Assembly: GCF_021021555.1 (NCBI RefSeq)
Contig: NZ_JAINWA010000001.1
Location: 124,001-188,000, forward strand
DNA from: Teretinema zuelzerae
Lineage (GTDB): Bacteria; Spirochaetota; Spirochaetia; Treponematales; Treponemataceae
Direction of reading: 5' to 3'
Length of the DNA: 64,000 bases
Shown: in pieces, positions 15,074 to 22,230 of the stretch
Layout of the letters: each line of letters begins with the position of its first letter
Numbering within the stretch: the first letter of the stretch is position 1
Notes under the pieces: model-generated
Database searches by the model: none
What the model saw: only the letters and a program-made list of their open reading frames with translations
What the model was told of the DNA's origin: nothing
Program-made: the position numbers and the translations under genes

Positions 15074-16450
15074 TCAATGTTTATCGGTATCATTGTAATT
15101 CTCGGCGCGGGAGTTGCGGTCCTGATGGTATTCGTCGTCAAATCCTTCATCGCCCCGCAAAAGATAGCTGGAATCGACAAACTCATATCCAACGGTAAAT
15201 ACGGTCCGGCAATAAAAGCCGCGAAGGCGATTATAGCGAGAAATCCCAGAGACACGGAAGCAAGATACCTCTTGGGCAAGGCATACCTCGCAGACGGCAA
15301 GGCCGAATTGGCCCTTATGGAGTTCAAGACGGTCAACGCGACGGCTATTTTCTCCAAAACAATCCCTGAAGCAGAGTTCAGAAAAACAATAGCCCAGCTC
15401 TTCTTAAAATACAACCAGCCCGACGAAGCCCTGAAAGAATTTCTTCTTCTCATAAAATTGGAGCCGTTCCAGGCCGAACACTATTATAACGCGGCCCAGA
15501 TGTTCGAACAACGGGACAATTCCGAACAGGCTATCCAGTATTATAGAAAGGCGGTTGAAACCGACCCAAAGCACGCGACCGCGCATGCAGCCCTGGGTTT
15601 TCTGTTATTCAAGAACAAGCAAATGACCGACGCGAAAACAGAAATTTCGCTGGCGCTCAAACTCGATCCTAAAAACTCGAAAGCCTACTTCTTCCAGGGA
15701 AAGCTTCTCCGGGAAAGCCATGATTACGCGAACGCCCTGGCTGCCTTTGAAAAAGCGCTTCGGGAACCTGAGTTCAAGCAGAAAGCCCTCATAGAACGCG
15801 GATGTTGTTATATCGAAGCGAATAGCCTGGAAAAAGCCATTGTCGAATTCGACAGAGCGATCAAGGCATCGACGGACGATTCGTCCAACGACACCCTCCA
15901 TGCACGTTATTTCCTGGCGACCTGCTACGAGAAGCAACGCGACATCGATAAGGCCATCGGACAATGGGAGAAAATTTTCGTTAAAAAACGCAATTTCCGC
16001 GATGTCGGAGAAAAACTCACCCAGTATCAGGAACTACGGTCTAACGACCACATGAAAGAATATCTGACCGCGTCGAAAGACGATTTTTTTACCATCTGCA
16101 AAGCGCTCACCAATAAGTGCCTTGAACTTGCGGTACGGGAAATAAAGGAAACAAAGTACGGCTGTTCTTTGATTGCCGTAGAAAACGACGCGGAAAAATG
16201 GCGCAATGTTCGAAAAATGCCGCGCATGATCCTTTTTTACCGCGATCCCAACATGATAGAAGACGCCTTCTTGAGAACTCTGCAGGAGGAGATGAAAAAA
16301 CAATCCATCATCAGAGGAATAGTCATTACCAGTTCTGGCTTCACCCGCGCGGCTCTCGAATTCGCGGAAAGCCGGCCGTTGGAGCTGATCAACAAGGACA
16401 AGCTCGAACAGATGTTGTCTCAAGCTGATGTTTTCGCGGAAAACCAGTAG
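15068..16450 (+). CDS. Membrane TPR protein with Mrr-like C-terminal domain
   Basis: 460 residues. An N-terminal membrane helix (FIGIIVILGAGVAVLMVFVV) is followed by TPR repeats from about residue 35 to 310 (for example HYYNAAQMFEQRDNSEQAIQ, ATAHAALGFLLFKNKQMTDA). The last ~110 residues end RGIVITSSGFTRAALEFAE then PLELINKDKLEQML, which closely resembles the end of Mrr-type restriction-endonuclease domains. The usual D and QxK catalytic residues of Mrr are not evident, so the domain may bind rather than cut DNA. It starts a three-gene run with a phosphoesterase and a ParB-like protein. Function unknown. Confidence 0.72.
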   Translation: MSSMFIGIIVILGAGVAVLMVFVVKSFIAPQKIAGIDKLISNGKYGPAIKAAKAIIARNPRDTEARYLLGKAYLADGKAELALMEFKTVNATAIFSKTIPEAEFRKTIAQLFLKYNQPDEALKEFLLLIKLEPFQAEHYYNAAQMFEQRDNSEQAIQYYRKAVETDPKHATAHAALGFLLFKNKQMTDAKTEISLALKLDPKNSKAYFFQGKLLRESHDYANALAAFEKALREPEFKQKALIERGCCYIEANSLEKAIVEFDRAIKASTDDSSNDTLHARYFLATCYEKQRDIDKAIGQWEKIFVKKRNFRDVGEKLTQYQELRSNDHMKEYLTASKDDFFTICKALTNKCLELAVREIKETKYGCSLIAVENDAEKWRNVRKMPRMILFYRDPNMIEDAFLRTLQEEMKKQSIIRGIVITSSGFTRAALEFAESRPLELINKDKLEQMLSQADVFAENQ

Positions 16451-16458
16451 CATCCCAC

Positions 16459-17142
16459 ATGAAAATCCTCTGCGTATCCGATCAGATTGATCCTCTTGTA
16501 TACAGCAGCAACGTTAAAGAAAGATATAAGGACGTAGATCTCGTTATTTCCGCAGGCGATCTGCCGATGGAGTATCTGGAGTTCATTGTTTCGTCGCTGA
16601 ACAAACCGGTTCTCTTCGTGTTCGGCAACCACAATTTAAGCGAATTCGGACAATATCACTCCGTCAACCCTGAAAACGCCCCGAACCCGAGGCAGATGAA
16701 TCCGCTGACAAGAAGCATGACCGGGCACGGCACGACCTATATCGGATTTAAAACGATAAAAGAAAGCGGATTATTGATCGCGGGCGTTTCCGGCTCGCTT
16801 AATTACAATAACGGATTAAATCAGTATTCCGACGCGCAGATGAAACGAAAGCTGTTAAAACTCTTTCCCGCACTCCTGTACAACCGGATCAAATACGGCA
16901 GGTGGCTCGATATTCTGGTAACCCACGCATCTCCCGCCGGAATACACGACAAGCCCGATCCCTGCCATCAGGGTTTTTCATCATTCCTCTGGTTTATGAA
17001 GAAATTCCGGCCGAGGTGGCTCATCCACGGCCATATCCATTTATACGATCTGCAGGACATCCGCGTTTCATCCTTTGAGCAAACAACTGTCATCAACGCA
17101 TATAGTCATTTTATACTTGATACCGGAGCACCGTCAAAATGA
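16459..17142 (+). CDS. Calcineurin-like metallophosphoesterase
   Basis: 227 residues with the metallophosphoesterase order: MKILCVSDQIDP, DLVISAGDLP, VLFVFGNHNL, ILVTHASPAG and LIHGHIHLYD. The first motif, normally DxH, reads D-Q-I here, so one metal ligand differs. The gene begins eight bases after the TPR/Mrr-like gene, without its own ribosome site, and its end overlaps the ParB-like gene by four bases (ATGA). Substrate unknown: family members act on phosphoproteins, nucleotides or nucleic acids. Confidence 0.82.
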   Translation: MKILCVSDQIDPLVYSSNVKERYKDVDLVISAGDLPMEYLEFIVSSLNKPVLFVFGNHNLSEFGQYHSVNPENAPNPRQMNPLTRSMTGHGTTYIGFKTIKESGLLIAGVSGSLNYNNGLNQYSDAQMKRKLLKLFPALLYNRIKYGRWLDILVTHASPAGIHDKPDPCHQGFSSFLWFMKKFRPRWLIHGHIHLYDLQDIRVSSFEQTTVINAYSHFILDTGAPSK

Positions 17143-18044
17143 GCGACCTAATTAAGCATCAAGCGGAAGATGATTTCAACAAGGCACGGAACAAAGCCCT
17201 TTTCAATGAAATACAGAATTTCTTGAATCCCGACCGATCGAAACTCCTCTCGTTTCACGATGTCAAGAAAATCCTGAAACCGAAAAACGAAGTATATGCG
17301 GGAATGCAGACCATTCCGATAGACAGAATCGTAGGAAGCGAAGGCCGGTATCAGGATTTCGACAGCCATTTTCTTCCGAAATCGAGAAACCTCAAGGAAC
17401 GATGGGAACGAGTGGACAGCGCGCATCTCTCCGATACAGTGCTTCCCCCTATCCAGCTGTATGAAATCGGCGGGCTGTATTTCGTGAGAGACGGAAACCA
17501 TCGCGTATCCGTCGCGAAAGCCCAGGGCGTCGGATATATCGACGCCGAAGTAATCTCCTTGAAAAGCGAGATCACCCTGAAACCGGGATTGAATCCCGAA
17601 TCGCTGTTGACCGAAGTCATCAAATATGAAAAGAGAATCTTCTATACGGAGACATCTTTCGGAGATCTGACTGATTACTGGGATCTGGAGTTCACCAGCC
17701 CCGGTCAATACGACGTTATATATAATCATATTCTTGTCCATAAATACTTTATCAACGAGACAAAAAAGGAAGAAATCCCCTTTCAGGACGCCCTCCTTTC
17801 ATGGTTCGACAATGTATACAAGCCGGTGCTTCACGTAATTCAAAAGAAAAAGCTTCTGAAGATGTTTCGCGACAGGACGGCAAGCGATCTATACGTATGG
17901 ATCATCAAACAGTGGGACGAACTGAAAAGAAAATACGGATTGGAATTCAGCCTGGATCAGGCGACGCAAGTCATTGCAGACACTCACAACAGAAACCCCT
18001 TGCGTGTCGTGTCGGACTGGTTCAAAAGAACCTTTCAAACTTGA
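17139..18044 (+). CDS. ParB/Srx-fold domain protein of unknown role
   Basis: 301 residues. Residues ~55-145 resemble the ParB N-terminal (sulfiredoxin-like) fold, with IPIDRIVGSEGRYQDFD, PPIQLYEIGGLYFVRDGNHR and VSVAKAQGVGYIDAEV; the R-DGNHR box is the nucleotide-binding signature of this fold. The C-terminal half (TASDLYVWIIKQWDELKRKY) is helical and resembles a partner domain seen with ParB-like folds in other bacteria. No helix-turn-helix typical of true ParB is seen, so chromosome partitioning is unlikely. It overlaps the phosphoesterase gene, and its TGA lies inside the -35 box of the next unit. Confidence 0.66.
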   Translation: MSDLIKHQAEDDFNKARNKALFNEIQNFLNPDRSKLLSFHDVKKILKPKNEVYAGMQTIPIDRIVGSEGRYQDFDSHFLPKSRNLKERWERVDSAHLSDTVLPPIQLYEIGGLYFVRDGNHRVSVAKAQGVGYIDAEVISLKSEITLKPGLNPESLLTEVIKYEKRIFYTETSFGDLTDYWDLEFTSPGQYDVIYNHILVHKYFINETKKEEIPFQDALLSWFDNVYKPVLHVIQKKKLLKMFRDRTASDLYVWIIKQWDELKRKYGLEFSLDQATQVIADTHNRNPLRVVSDWFKRTFQT

Positions 18045-18069
18045 CGGCGAAAAATATCGATGCTACACT
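18041..18069 (+). promoter_or_regulatory. Candidate promoter of the rsbU-like operon
   Basis: TTGACG (18041-18046), 17 bases, TACACT (18064-18069). The -10 box ends eight bases before the ATG at 18078, which has no Shine-Dalgarno, so a leaderless or nearly leaderless mRNA is predicted. Confidence 0.48.
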
Positions 18070-18077
18070 GAATTACA

Positions 18078-19736
18078 ATGCAAACAGCACTACTAGAAAC
18101 GTACACCGCACTTCCCCTGATAGCGAGTTTGTTGGTTCAAGGGGCAAGCGGCTTGTTTTTATTCCGGATTGCAAAACAATTCCCTAATAAAATCACCAGC
18201 CCGTCGTACATCAAACTTGCTTCGCTGTTTATAGCTCTTCTCGGTTTAAACAGCATCGTCGCCATTTTCATTCCAAGCCTGCTTATTTTCTCAACCGGCG
18301 TTTTCATCGCGAACATCGTTTTTCTCGCATTCTTGATTCTTGCGGGAAAAAATCTTGCCCAAATACGCATCGAGGAAGCCCAAACGCAGGAAATCGCGAC
18401 GGTAACCGAGAACGATGCGGATAACGGCGAAGACCCCCTTATCGAAGTAGGCCGTTCGGTTTTGTCGTATGTATCCGAATCCATCACCGGCGAAATAAAC
18501 CTCGTGCGCCTTTTGGACTTCGTCAATCAAACGCAAATGGCGCATACGAAAGCGGACGGAGGAGTTATTTTCCTTGCGGACGATTTCGACGATCTTATCG
18601 CGGCAAAATCCTTTGCGGGAAACTTTCCGCCGCCCTATAAGCTTCCCGTGGATCTTCCCCACAAACCGGTTCGGGTTGAGACGAATTTCAGATACACGCA
18701 ATTTGCGCTGGGCGAAACAATCTTCGGAGAAGTAGCATCCACCGGAAAACCGGCTTTGATCGTCGATGGAGAAAAAGATTCGCGAATATTCAGCAACGGA
18801 CCTGAAGAGTTCTTGAAGCCGGGCAGCTACATCGTCGTTCCGCTCATGGTAAAGGACAGAGTTGTCGGCGTTTCAGGCCTTGCTCGCCTTCCTGAAAACG
18901 CCCCGTTCGGCGAAGCCGAACTGCGGACAGCCACGATCCTGGCTGGCTTTGCGGGAGCCGCAATAAATAACATCTTCAGCGTTCAGGAAATTCTTGAACG
19001 AGCCGATTTGGAGCGCGAGGCCAGCATAGCCTCGCAAATTCAGAAAACGTTGCATCCGAAACGGCTCCCCGAACTTCCCGAGATCGGTTTCGGATCCTTC
19101 TTTAATTCGACGAAGGGCGTTTGCGGAGATTATTACGATATTATTCTGGCCCGACGCGACAGAATAGCGGTAGCTATCGCAGATGTCGCCGGAAAAGGGA
19201 TTCAATCGAGCATGGTAATGATCATGCTCCGCTCGATACTCCATTTGGTGACCAACACCACGAAGTCCGCAGGAACTATCCTCGACTGGGTGAACAAGGG
19301 CATCACCGGCAAGATCGATATGGACCACTACGCGACGCTCACCTACATCAGCTTCAGTCCGGAAGATCACACCCTTGAATACGCGACCGCGGGGCATCAG
19401 CCCATGCTGATATGGCGAGCAGACTCAAAACAAGTAGAGACCATTCATCAGAAAACGGATCCAATCGGAATCGAACGTTCTTCTACATACGCGGAAATGA
19501 AGTTGACAGTCGGTAAAGGAGATATTATTATTCTCTTCACTGATGGACTGATCGAGGCGTTGAACAGGGATGGAAAGCAGTACGGAATAGAGACTCTTTC
19601 TAAAACAATATCTGCGAGCACACATAAAACGGCAAAAGAAATAGCGTCAGACGTGAAACACCACATCCAGGCTTTTATCGGATCAGCAAGTCTCCATGAC
19701 GACCAAACATTGGTCATTATGAAGATAAAAGCCTAG
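18078..19736 (+). CDS. Membrane GAF-PP2C phosphatase (RsbU/SpoIIE family)
   Basis: 552 residues. Three membrane helices lie in the first ~95 residues. A GAF-type sensor occupies about residues 130-310 (GGVIFLADDFDDLIAAKSFA, PGSYIVVPLMVKDRVVGVSG). The PP2C/SpoIIE phosphatase starts at about 320 with ASIASQIQKTLHPKRLPELP, then VCGDYYDIILARRDRIAVAI, ADVAGKGIQSSMVM, LEYATAGHQPMLIW and ILFTDGLIEALNRDGKQYG; the Asp residues of DYYD, DVAGKG and FTDG are the metal ligands. It should dephosphorylate the STAS protein encoded next, in a partner-switching pathway triggered by a membrane or GAF ligand. Confidence 0.88.
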   Translation: MQTALLETYTALPLIASLLVQGASGLFLFRIAKQFPNKITSPSYIKLASLFIALLGLNSIVAIFIPSLLIFSTGVFIANIVFLAFLILAGKNLAQIRIEEAQTQEIATVTENDADNGEDPLIEVGRSVLSYVSESITGEINLVRLLDFVNQTQMAHTKADGGVIFLADDFDDLIAAKSFAGNFPPPYKLPVDLPHKPVRVETNFRYTQFALGETIFGEVASTGKPALIVDGEKDSRIFSNGPEEFLKPGSYIVVPLMVKDRVVGVSGLARLPENAPFGEAELRTATILAGFAGAAINNIFSVQEILERADLEREASIASQIQKTLHPKRLPELPEIGFGSFFNSTKGVCGDYYDIILARRDRIAVAIADVAGKGIQSSMVMIMLRSILHLVTNTTKSAGTILDWVNKGITGKIDMDHYATLTYISFSPEDHTLEYATAGHQPMLIWRADSKQVETIHQKTDPIGIERSSTYAEMKLTVGKGDIIILFTDGLIEALNRDGKQYGIETLSKTISASTHKTAKEIASDVKHHIQAFIGSASLHDDQTLVIMKIKA

Positions 19737-19760
19737 TTTATAGAAAGGAGCAACATCGGT

Positions 19761-20099
19761 ATGGAACTGAAAATCAGAAAAAACGGTGAAGTATACATCA
19801 TAGATGTGAACGGCGAGATGGATTTGTACAATTCATACAAGCTTAAAGAGCTTGTAATGAAAATGCTTGAGAAGAATGTTCAATCCTTCATCATTAATCT
19901 TGAACAAGTTGATTATATCGACTCGTCAGGCATCGGAGCATTGATTTATATATGCTCAACTGTAAAAAAGATGAACCTGAAGCTTGCGATAACAAATATC
20001 CACGGCTCGGTAAAAAAAGTTATTGAATTGACGAAATTGATGGGTTATTTCCCAATAACCAACAGCATTGAAGAAGCTCTCCAGCAGATGGAAGGCTGA
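19761..20099 (+). CDS. STAS-domain anti-sigma-factor antagonist
   Basis: 112 residues, a single STAS domain. VDYIDSSGIGALIYICSTVK contains the conserved Ser in DSSG that is phosphorylated by RsbW/SpoIIAB-type kinases. GAAAGGAGC precedes the ATG by about 10 bases. It lies between the phosphatase and kinase genes, the classic partner-switching order. Confidence 0.9.
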   Translation: MELKIRKNGEVYIIDVNGEMDLYNSYKLKELVMKMLEKNVQSFIINLEQVDYIDSSGIGALIYICSTVKKMNLKLAITNIHGSVKKVIELTKLMGYFPITNSIEEALQQMEG

Positions 20100-20122
20100 A
20101 ATTTGGATCAGGAGATACATAC

Positions 20123-20674
20123 ATGAATCCGATTAAGGAACTTCGAGCGGATGGCAGCGATCCGCTGTTTGATAAAACAAATATGCTCTACAAGGAATTC
20201 CCTTCGGATTTCCGACAGATCAGGTACTTTACCCTGCTCATCGTTCAATCCGCGCCTCTTGAAATCAAGGAGATTAATCTTCTTGAGCAACAGATCAGCG
20301 AAATTATTAAAAACGCGGTAAAACACGGAAACGATTGCGATCTTAACAAGAAAGTTCGCGTTTGGTATTCGTTCAGTTCAACCCACGCGCACCTCATTGT
20401 CGAAGACGAAGGATCCGGTTTCAAGGATCTGGAAAAGTGGAACGATTTCAATCGAAAACGCCTTGAATGCCTGTACCAGCAGGATTTTGAACACCTGGGA
20501 TCCTTCGTTTCGTTCAGAACGAATAAAAGCGATGAGCAGGACGGCGGAAACGCCTTGTTCGCAGCGCTGGAATATTGGAACGGCGGATTCGTTTATAACG
20601 ACAAGAAAAACGGCGTAGCGATGTTGAAAAAATATCCGCAAAGACGCCATGGAATAACAATCGACGGGGAATAA
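20123..20674 (+). CDS. RsbW-like anti-sigma factor / serine kinase
   Basis: 183 residues with a GHKL ATPase fold: the N box EQQISEIIKNAVKHGND and the G1 box VEDEGSGFKD are clear. Such proteins phosphorylate the STAS partner and sequester a sigma factor or another target. The C-terminal ~70 residues (WNDFNRKRLECLYQQDFEHL onward) are longer than in plain RsbW. No sigma-factor gene lies beside it, so its target is unknown and may not be a sigma factor. A strong terminator follows. Confidence 0.82.
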   Translation: MNPIKELRADGSDPLFDKTNMLYKEFPSDFRQIRYFTLLIVQSAPLEIKEINLLEQQISEIIKNAVKHGNDCDLNKKVRVWYSFSSTHAHLIVEDEGSGFKDLEKWNDFNRKRLECLYQQDFEHLGSFVSFRTNKSDEQDGGNALFAALEYWNGGFVYNDKKNGVAMLKKYPQRRHGITIDGE

Positions 20675-20684
20675 CCCCAAAATG

Positions 20685-20710
20685 AAAGGACTGCATGGCA
20701 GTCCTTTTTT
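20685..20710 (+). terminator. Rho-independent terminator after the rsbW-like gene
   Basis: AAAGGACTGC, loop ATG, GCAGTCCTTT, followed by further Ts: a perfect 10-bp stem with a U-tract, 10 bases after the stop of the kinase gene. The convergent gene's stop lies just beyond. Confidence 0.9.
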
Positions 20711-21536
20711 ATATATATCGAGTTCCGTAACAGCTTTCAAATAAAAAACGTCTATCTTCTTCTTGCATCTCGTTAATCTTTAAATGGTAGATACTGTTTA
20801 TTCGATTCAAATCAACTCTGGAAACCATTTGAGCCCGGCACAGTATTTTTCTTGCTGAAAAAAGCATCTGACAGGAAAGCATCTTGTCGTTCAATACGGA
20901 TGCCGCAGTTTTCTGAGCAAAAACCAATATATGTTCATGATCGATGAATACCAGGAATTCGGGAGATACACTCTCTGAAAATGGTCCGTGTTTATTTTTA
21001 TAAGTTTCCAAAACTGAAAGGAATCTGAGCGAAGGACCCTTGTTTTCCGGTTGTAAGCCGATTAACTGTATCAGGTCGACTTTATCAATATGGATCTCGC
21101 CGATAGCAGTTCGTTCTGAAACAGATAAAAAAGGCGAATACGCATCCGGACAGGAAAAACTGATGAAAAAGGGATCTTCGCGCAGTATGCGAAACACAGG
21201 CTGGGCAGAGAGAGTATCGTTCTCGCTCCAGAGTTGGGCTGGAATTGGAATAGAGGAAGTTAAATCATCAGTAATTATGAAATTAGAATAAAAAACCAGA
21301 CTATGCTCTTGATGGTAAAACCGTACTCTGCAGGGAATCCTGCCGTCTTTCTGCTGCTTACACTGATCGATCAAGGATGAATGGCTGTGAAACTCGATTC
21401 GTCCCGGATGAATTTCATAACTTTGAGGCGGAATTTGGCTGTTCGAAAGTTCAGTAAAAACAGTAAGGGGCTTCTTTGCATTTTCCAGTGAACGGAAAAT
21501 GAACTCTCGTTCAATTCTGCCCAATAAAGACGGCAT
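20709..21536 (-). CDS. Hypothetical protein (cytoplasmic, unknown)
   Basis: 275 residues from the ATG at 21536, chosen because GGGG lies six bases before it; it overlaps the upstream gene by 26 bases. I do not recognise the family. There is no signal peptide or membrane helix. Visible blocks are GRIEREFIFRSLENAKKPLT, RIPCRVRFYHQEHSLVFYSN and PEFLVFIDHEHILVFAQKTA, suggesting a mostly beta fold. The general layout recalls YcgR/PilZ-like proteins in spirochaetes, but the DxSxxG signature is not visible, so I leave it unassigned. Confidence 0.6.
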   Translation of the reverse strand: MPSLLGRIEREFIFRSLENAKKPLTVFTELSNSQIPPQSYEIHPGRIEFHSHSSLIDQCKQQKDGRIPCRVRFYHQEHSLVFYSNFIITDDLTSSIPIPAQLWSENDTLSAQPVFRILREDPFFISFSCPDAYSPFLSVSERTAIGEIHIDKVDLIQLIGLQPENKGPSLRFLSVLETYKNKHGPFSESVSPEFLVFIDHEHILVFAQKTAASVLNDKMLSCQMLFSARKILCRAQMVSRVDLNRINSIYHLKINEMQEEDRRFLFESCYGTRYI

Positions 21537-22137
21537 ATGAATCCCCATCAAAGTATAGTTCGTCGATTTTCCATGCGCCCCCGTCCTGTACGGCCACAAC
21601 ATCGATGAATAATTCAGAGATCGACTGATCTTTGACGAACGATAAACGGAATCGCGAAGTGAAGCGGGAAGATTCATCGCCGGAATTCTCGGGTACGGGC
21701 CTCCCGAACGCGACTGAAGCGGGCACGGGAAAGCGATTCAGACGATAGTTAGTTAAGACTGGAATGAATTGTCGAGTGTCGGCGCATATTTCAGCCGGGA
21801 TGGTCTTATTCCTGAATGCTTGTTCTACCGAACGCAACAGCGAAACAAGGCCATCGGGAGAACCTGAATAATCGAGATAGCCTAAACCATTAAGAGCGGG
21901 ATAGATCCCTCCCGACGAACCGGAAGATGAAGGACTCATCACCGCGAATGTTTCTGATCCGCCCGGCAGAGTCTTTCCGCTATCGGCGGGCCGGGTAGAC
22001 ATAGAGGGATTGTCGACCCACGAAGCGCCTGAAAAAAAGCTTTCAGCAGTATCCAATACGGTAGCCGGATACATATAAATGGGAATACTCAAAAAAAAGC
22101 AAATGACTGAACGATGCATCATACTTTTCCGGATCAT
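21511..22137 (-). CDS. Hypothetical exported protein
   Basis: 208 residues from ATG 22137; ATGs at 22122 and 22119 are alternatives and give a more typical signal peptide (MMHRSVICFFLSIPIYMYPA). The rest is Ser/Gly-rich around residues 45-85, followed by a compact domain ending VVAVQDGGAWKIDELYFDGD, which looks like an NTF2/SnoaL-type or lipoprotein-like end. No known family recognised. It diverges from the aconitase gene, and its start lies in an inverted repeat. Confidence 0.6.
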   Translation of the reverse strand: MIRKSMMHRSVICFFLSIPIYMYPATVLDTAESFFSGASWVDNPSMSTRPADSGKTLPGGSETFAVMSPSSSGSSGGIYPALNGLGYLDYSGSPDGLVSLLRSVEQAFRNKTIPAEICADTRQFIPVLTNYRLNRFPVPASVAFGRPVPENSGDESSRFTSRFRLSFVKDQSISELFIDVVAVQDGGAWKIDELYFDGDSYAVFIGQN

Positions 22138-22151
22138 ACCGGGAAAAGTAT
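22121..22151. repeat. Inverted repeat over the start of the exported-protein gene
   Basis: ATACTTTTCCGG (22121-22132), six-base centre, CCGGGAAAAGTAT (22139-22151): a 12-bp stem with one bulged G. It sits in the divergent region between the 22137 gene and aconitase, upstream of the aconitase promoter, and contains the minus-strand start codon. Operator or mRNA hairpin. Confidence 0.5.
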
Positions 22152-22168
22152 AGCATGAAGACGAAGTC

Positions 22169-22197
22169 TGGACAATCTTGAGTGAACAAGGTAAAGT
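22169..22197 (+). promoter_or_regulatory. Candidate promoter of the aconitase gene
   Basis: TGGACA (22169-22174), 17 bases, TAAAGT (22192-22197), about 33 bases upstream of the aconitase ATG, leaving room for the CAGGAGAG ribosome site. Confidence 0.5.
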
Positions 22198-22230
22198 TTA
22201 ACTTAAGTTTTTTTCCAGGAGAGTTCAAAC

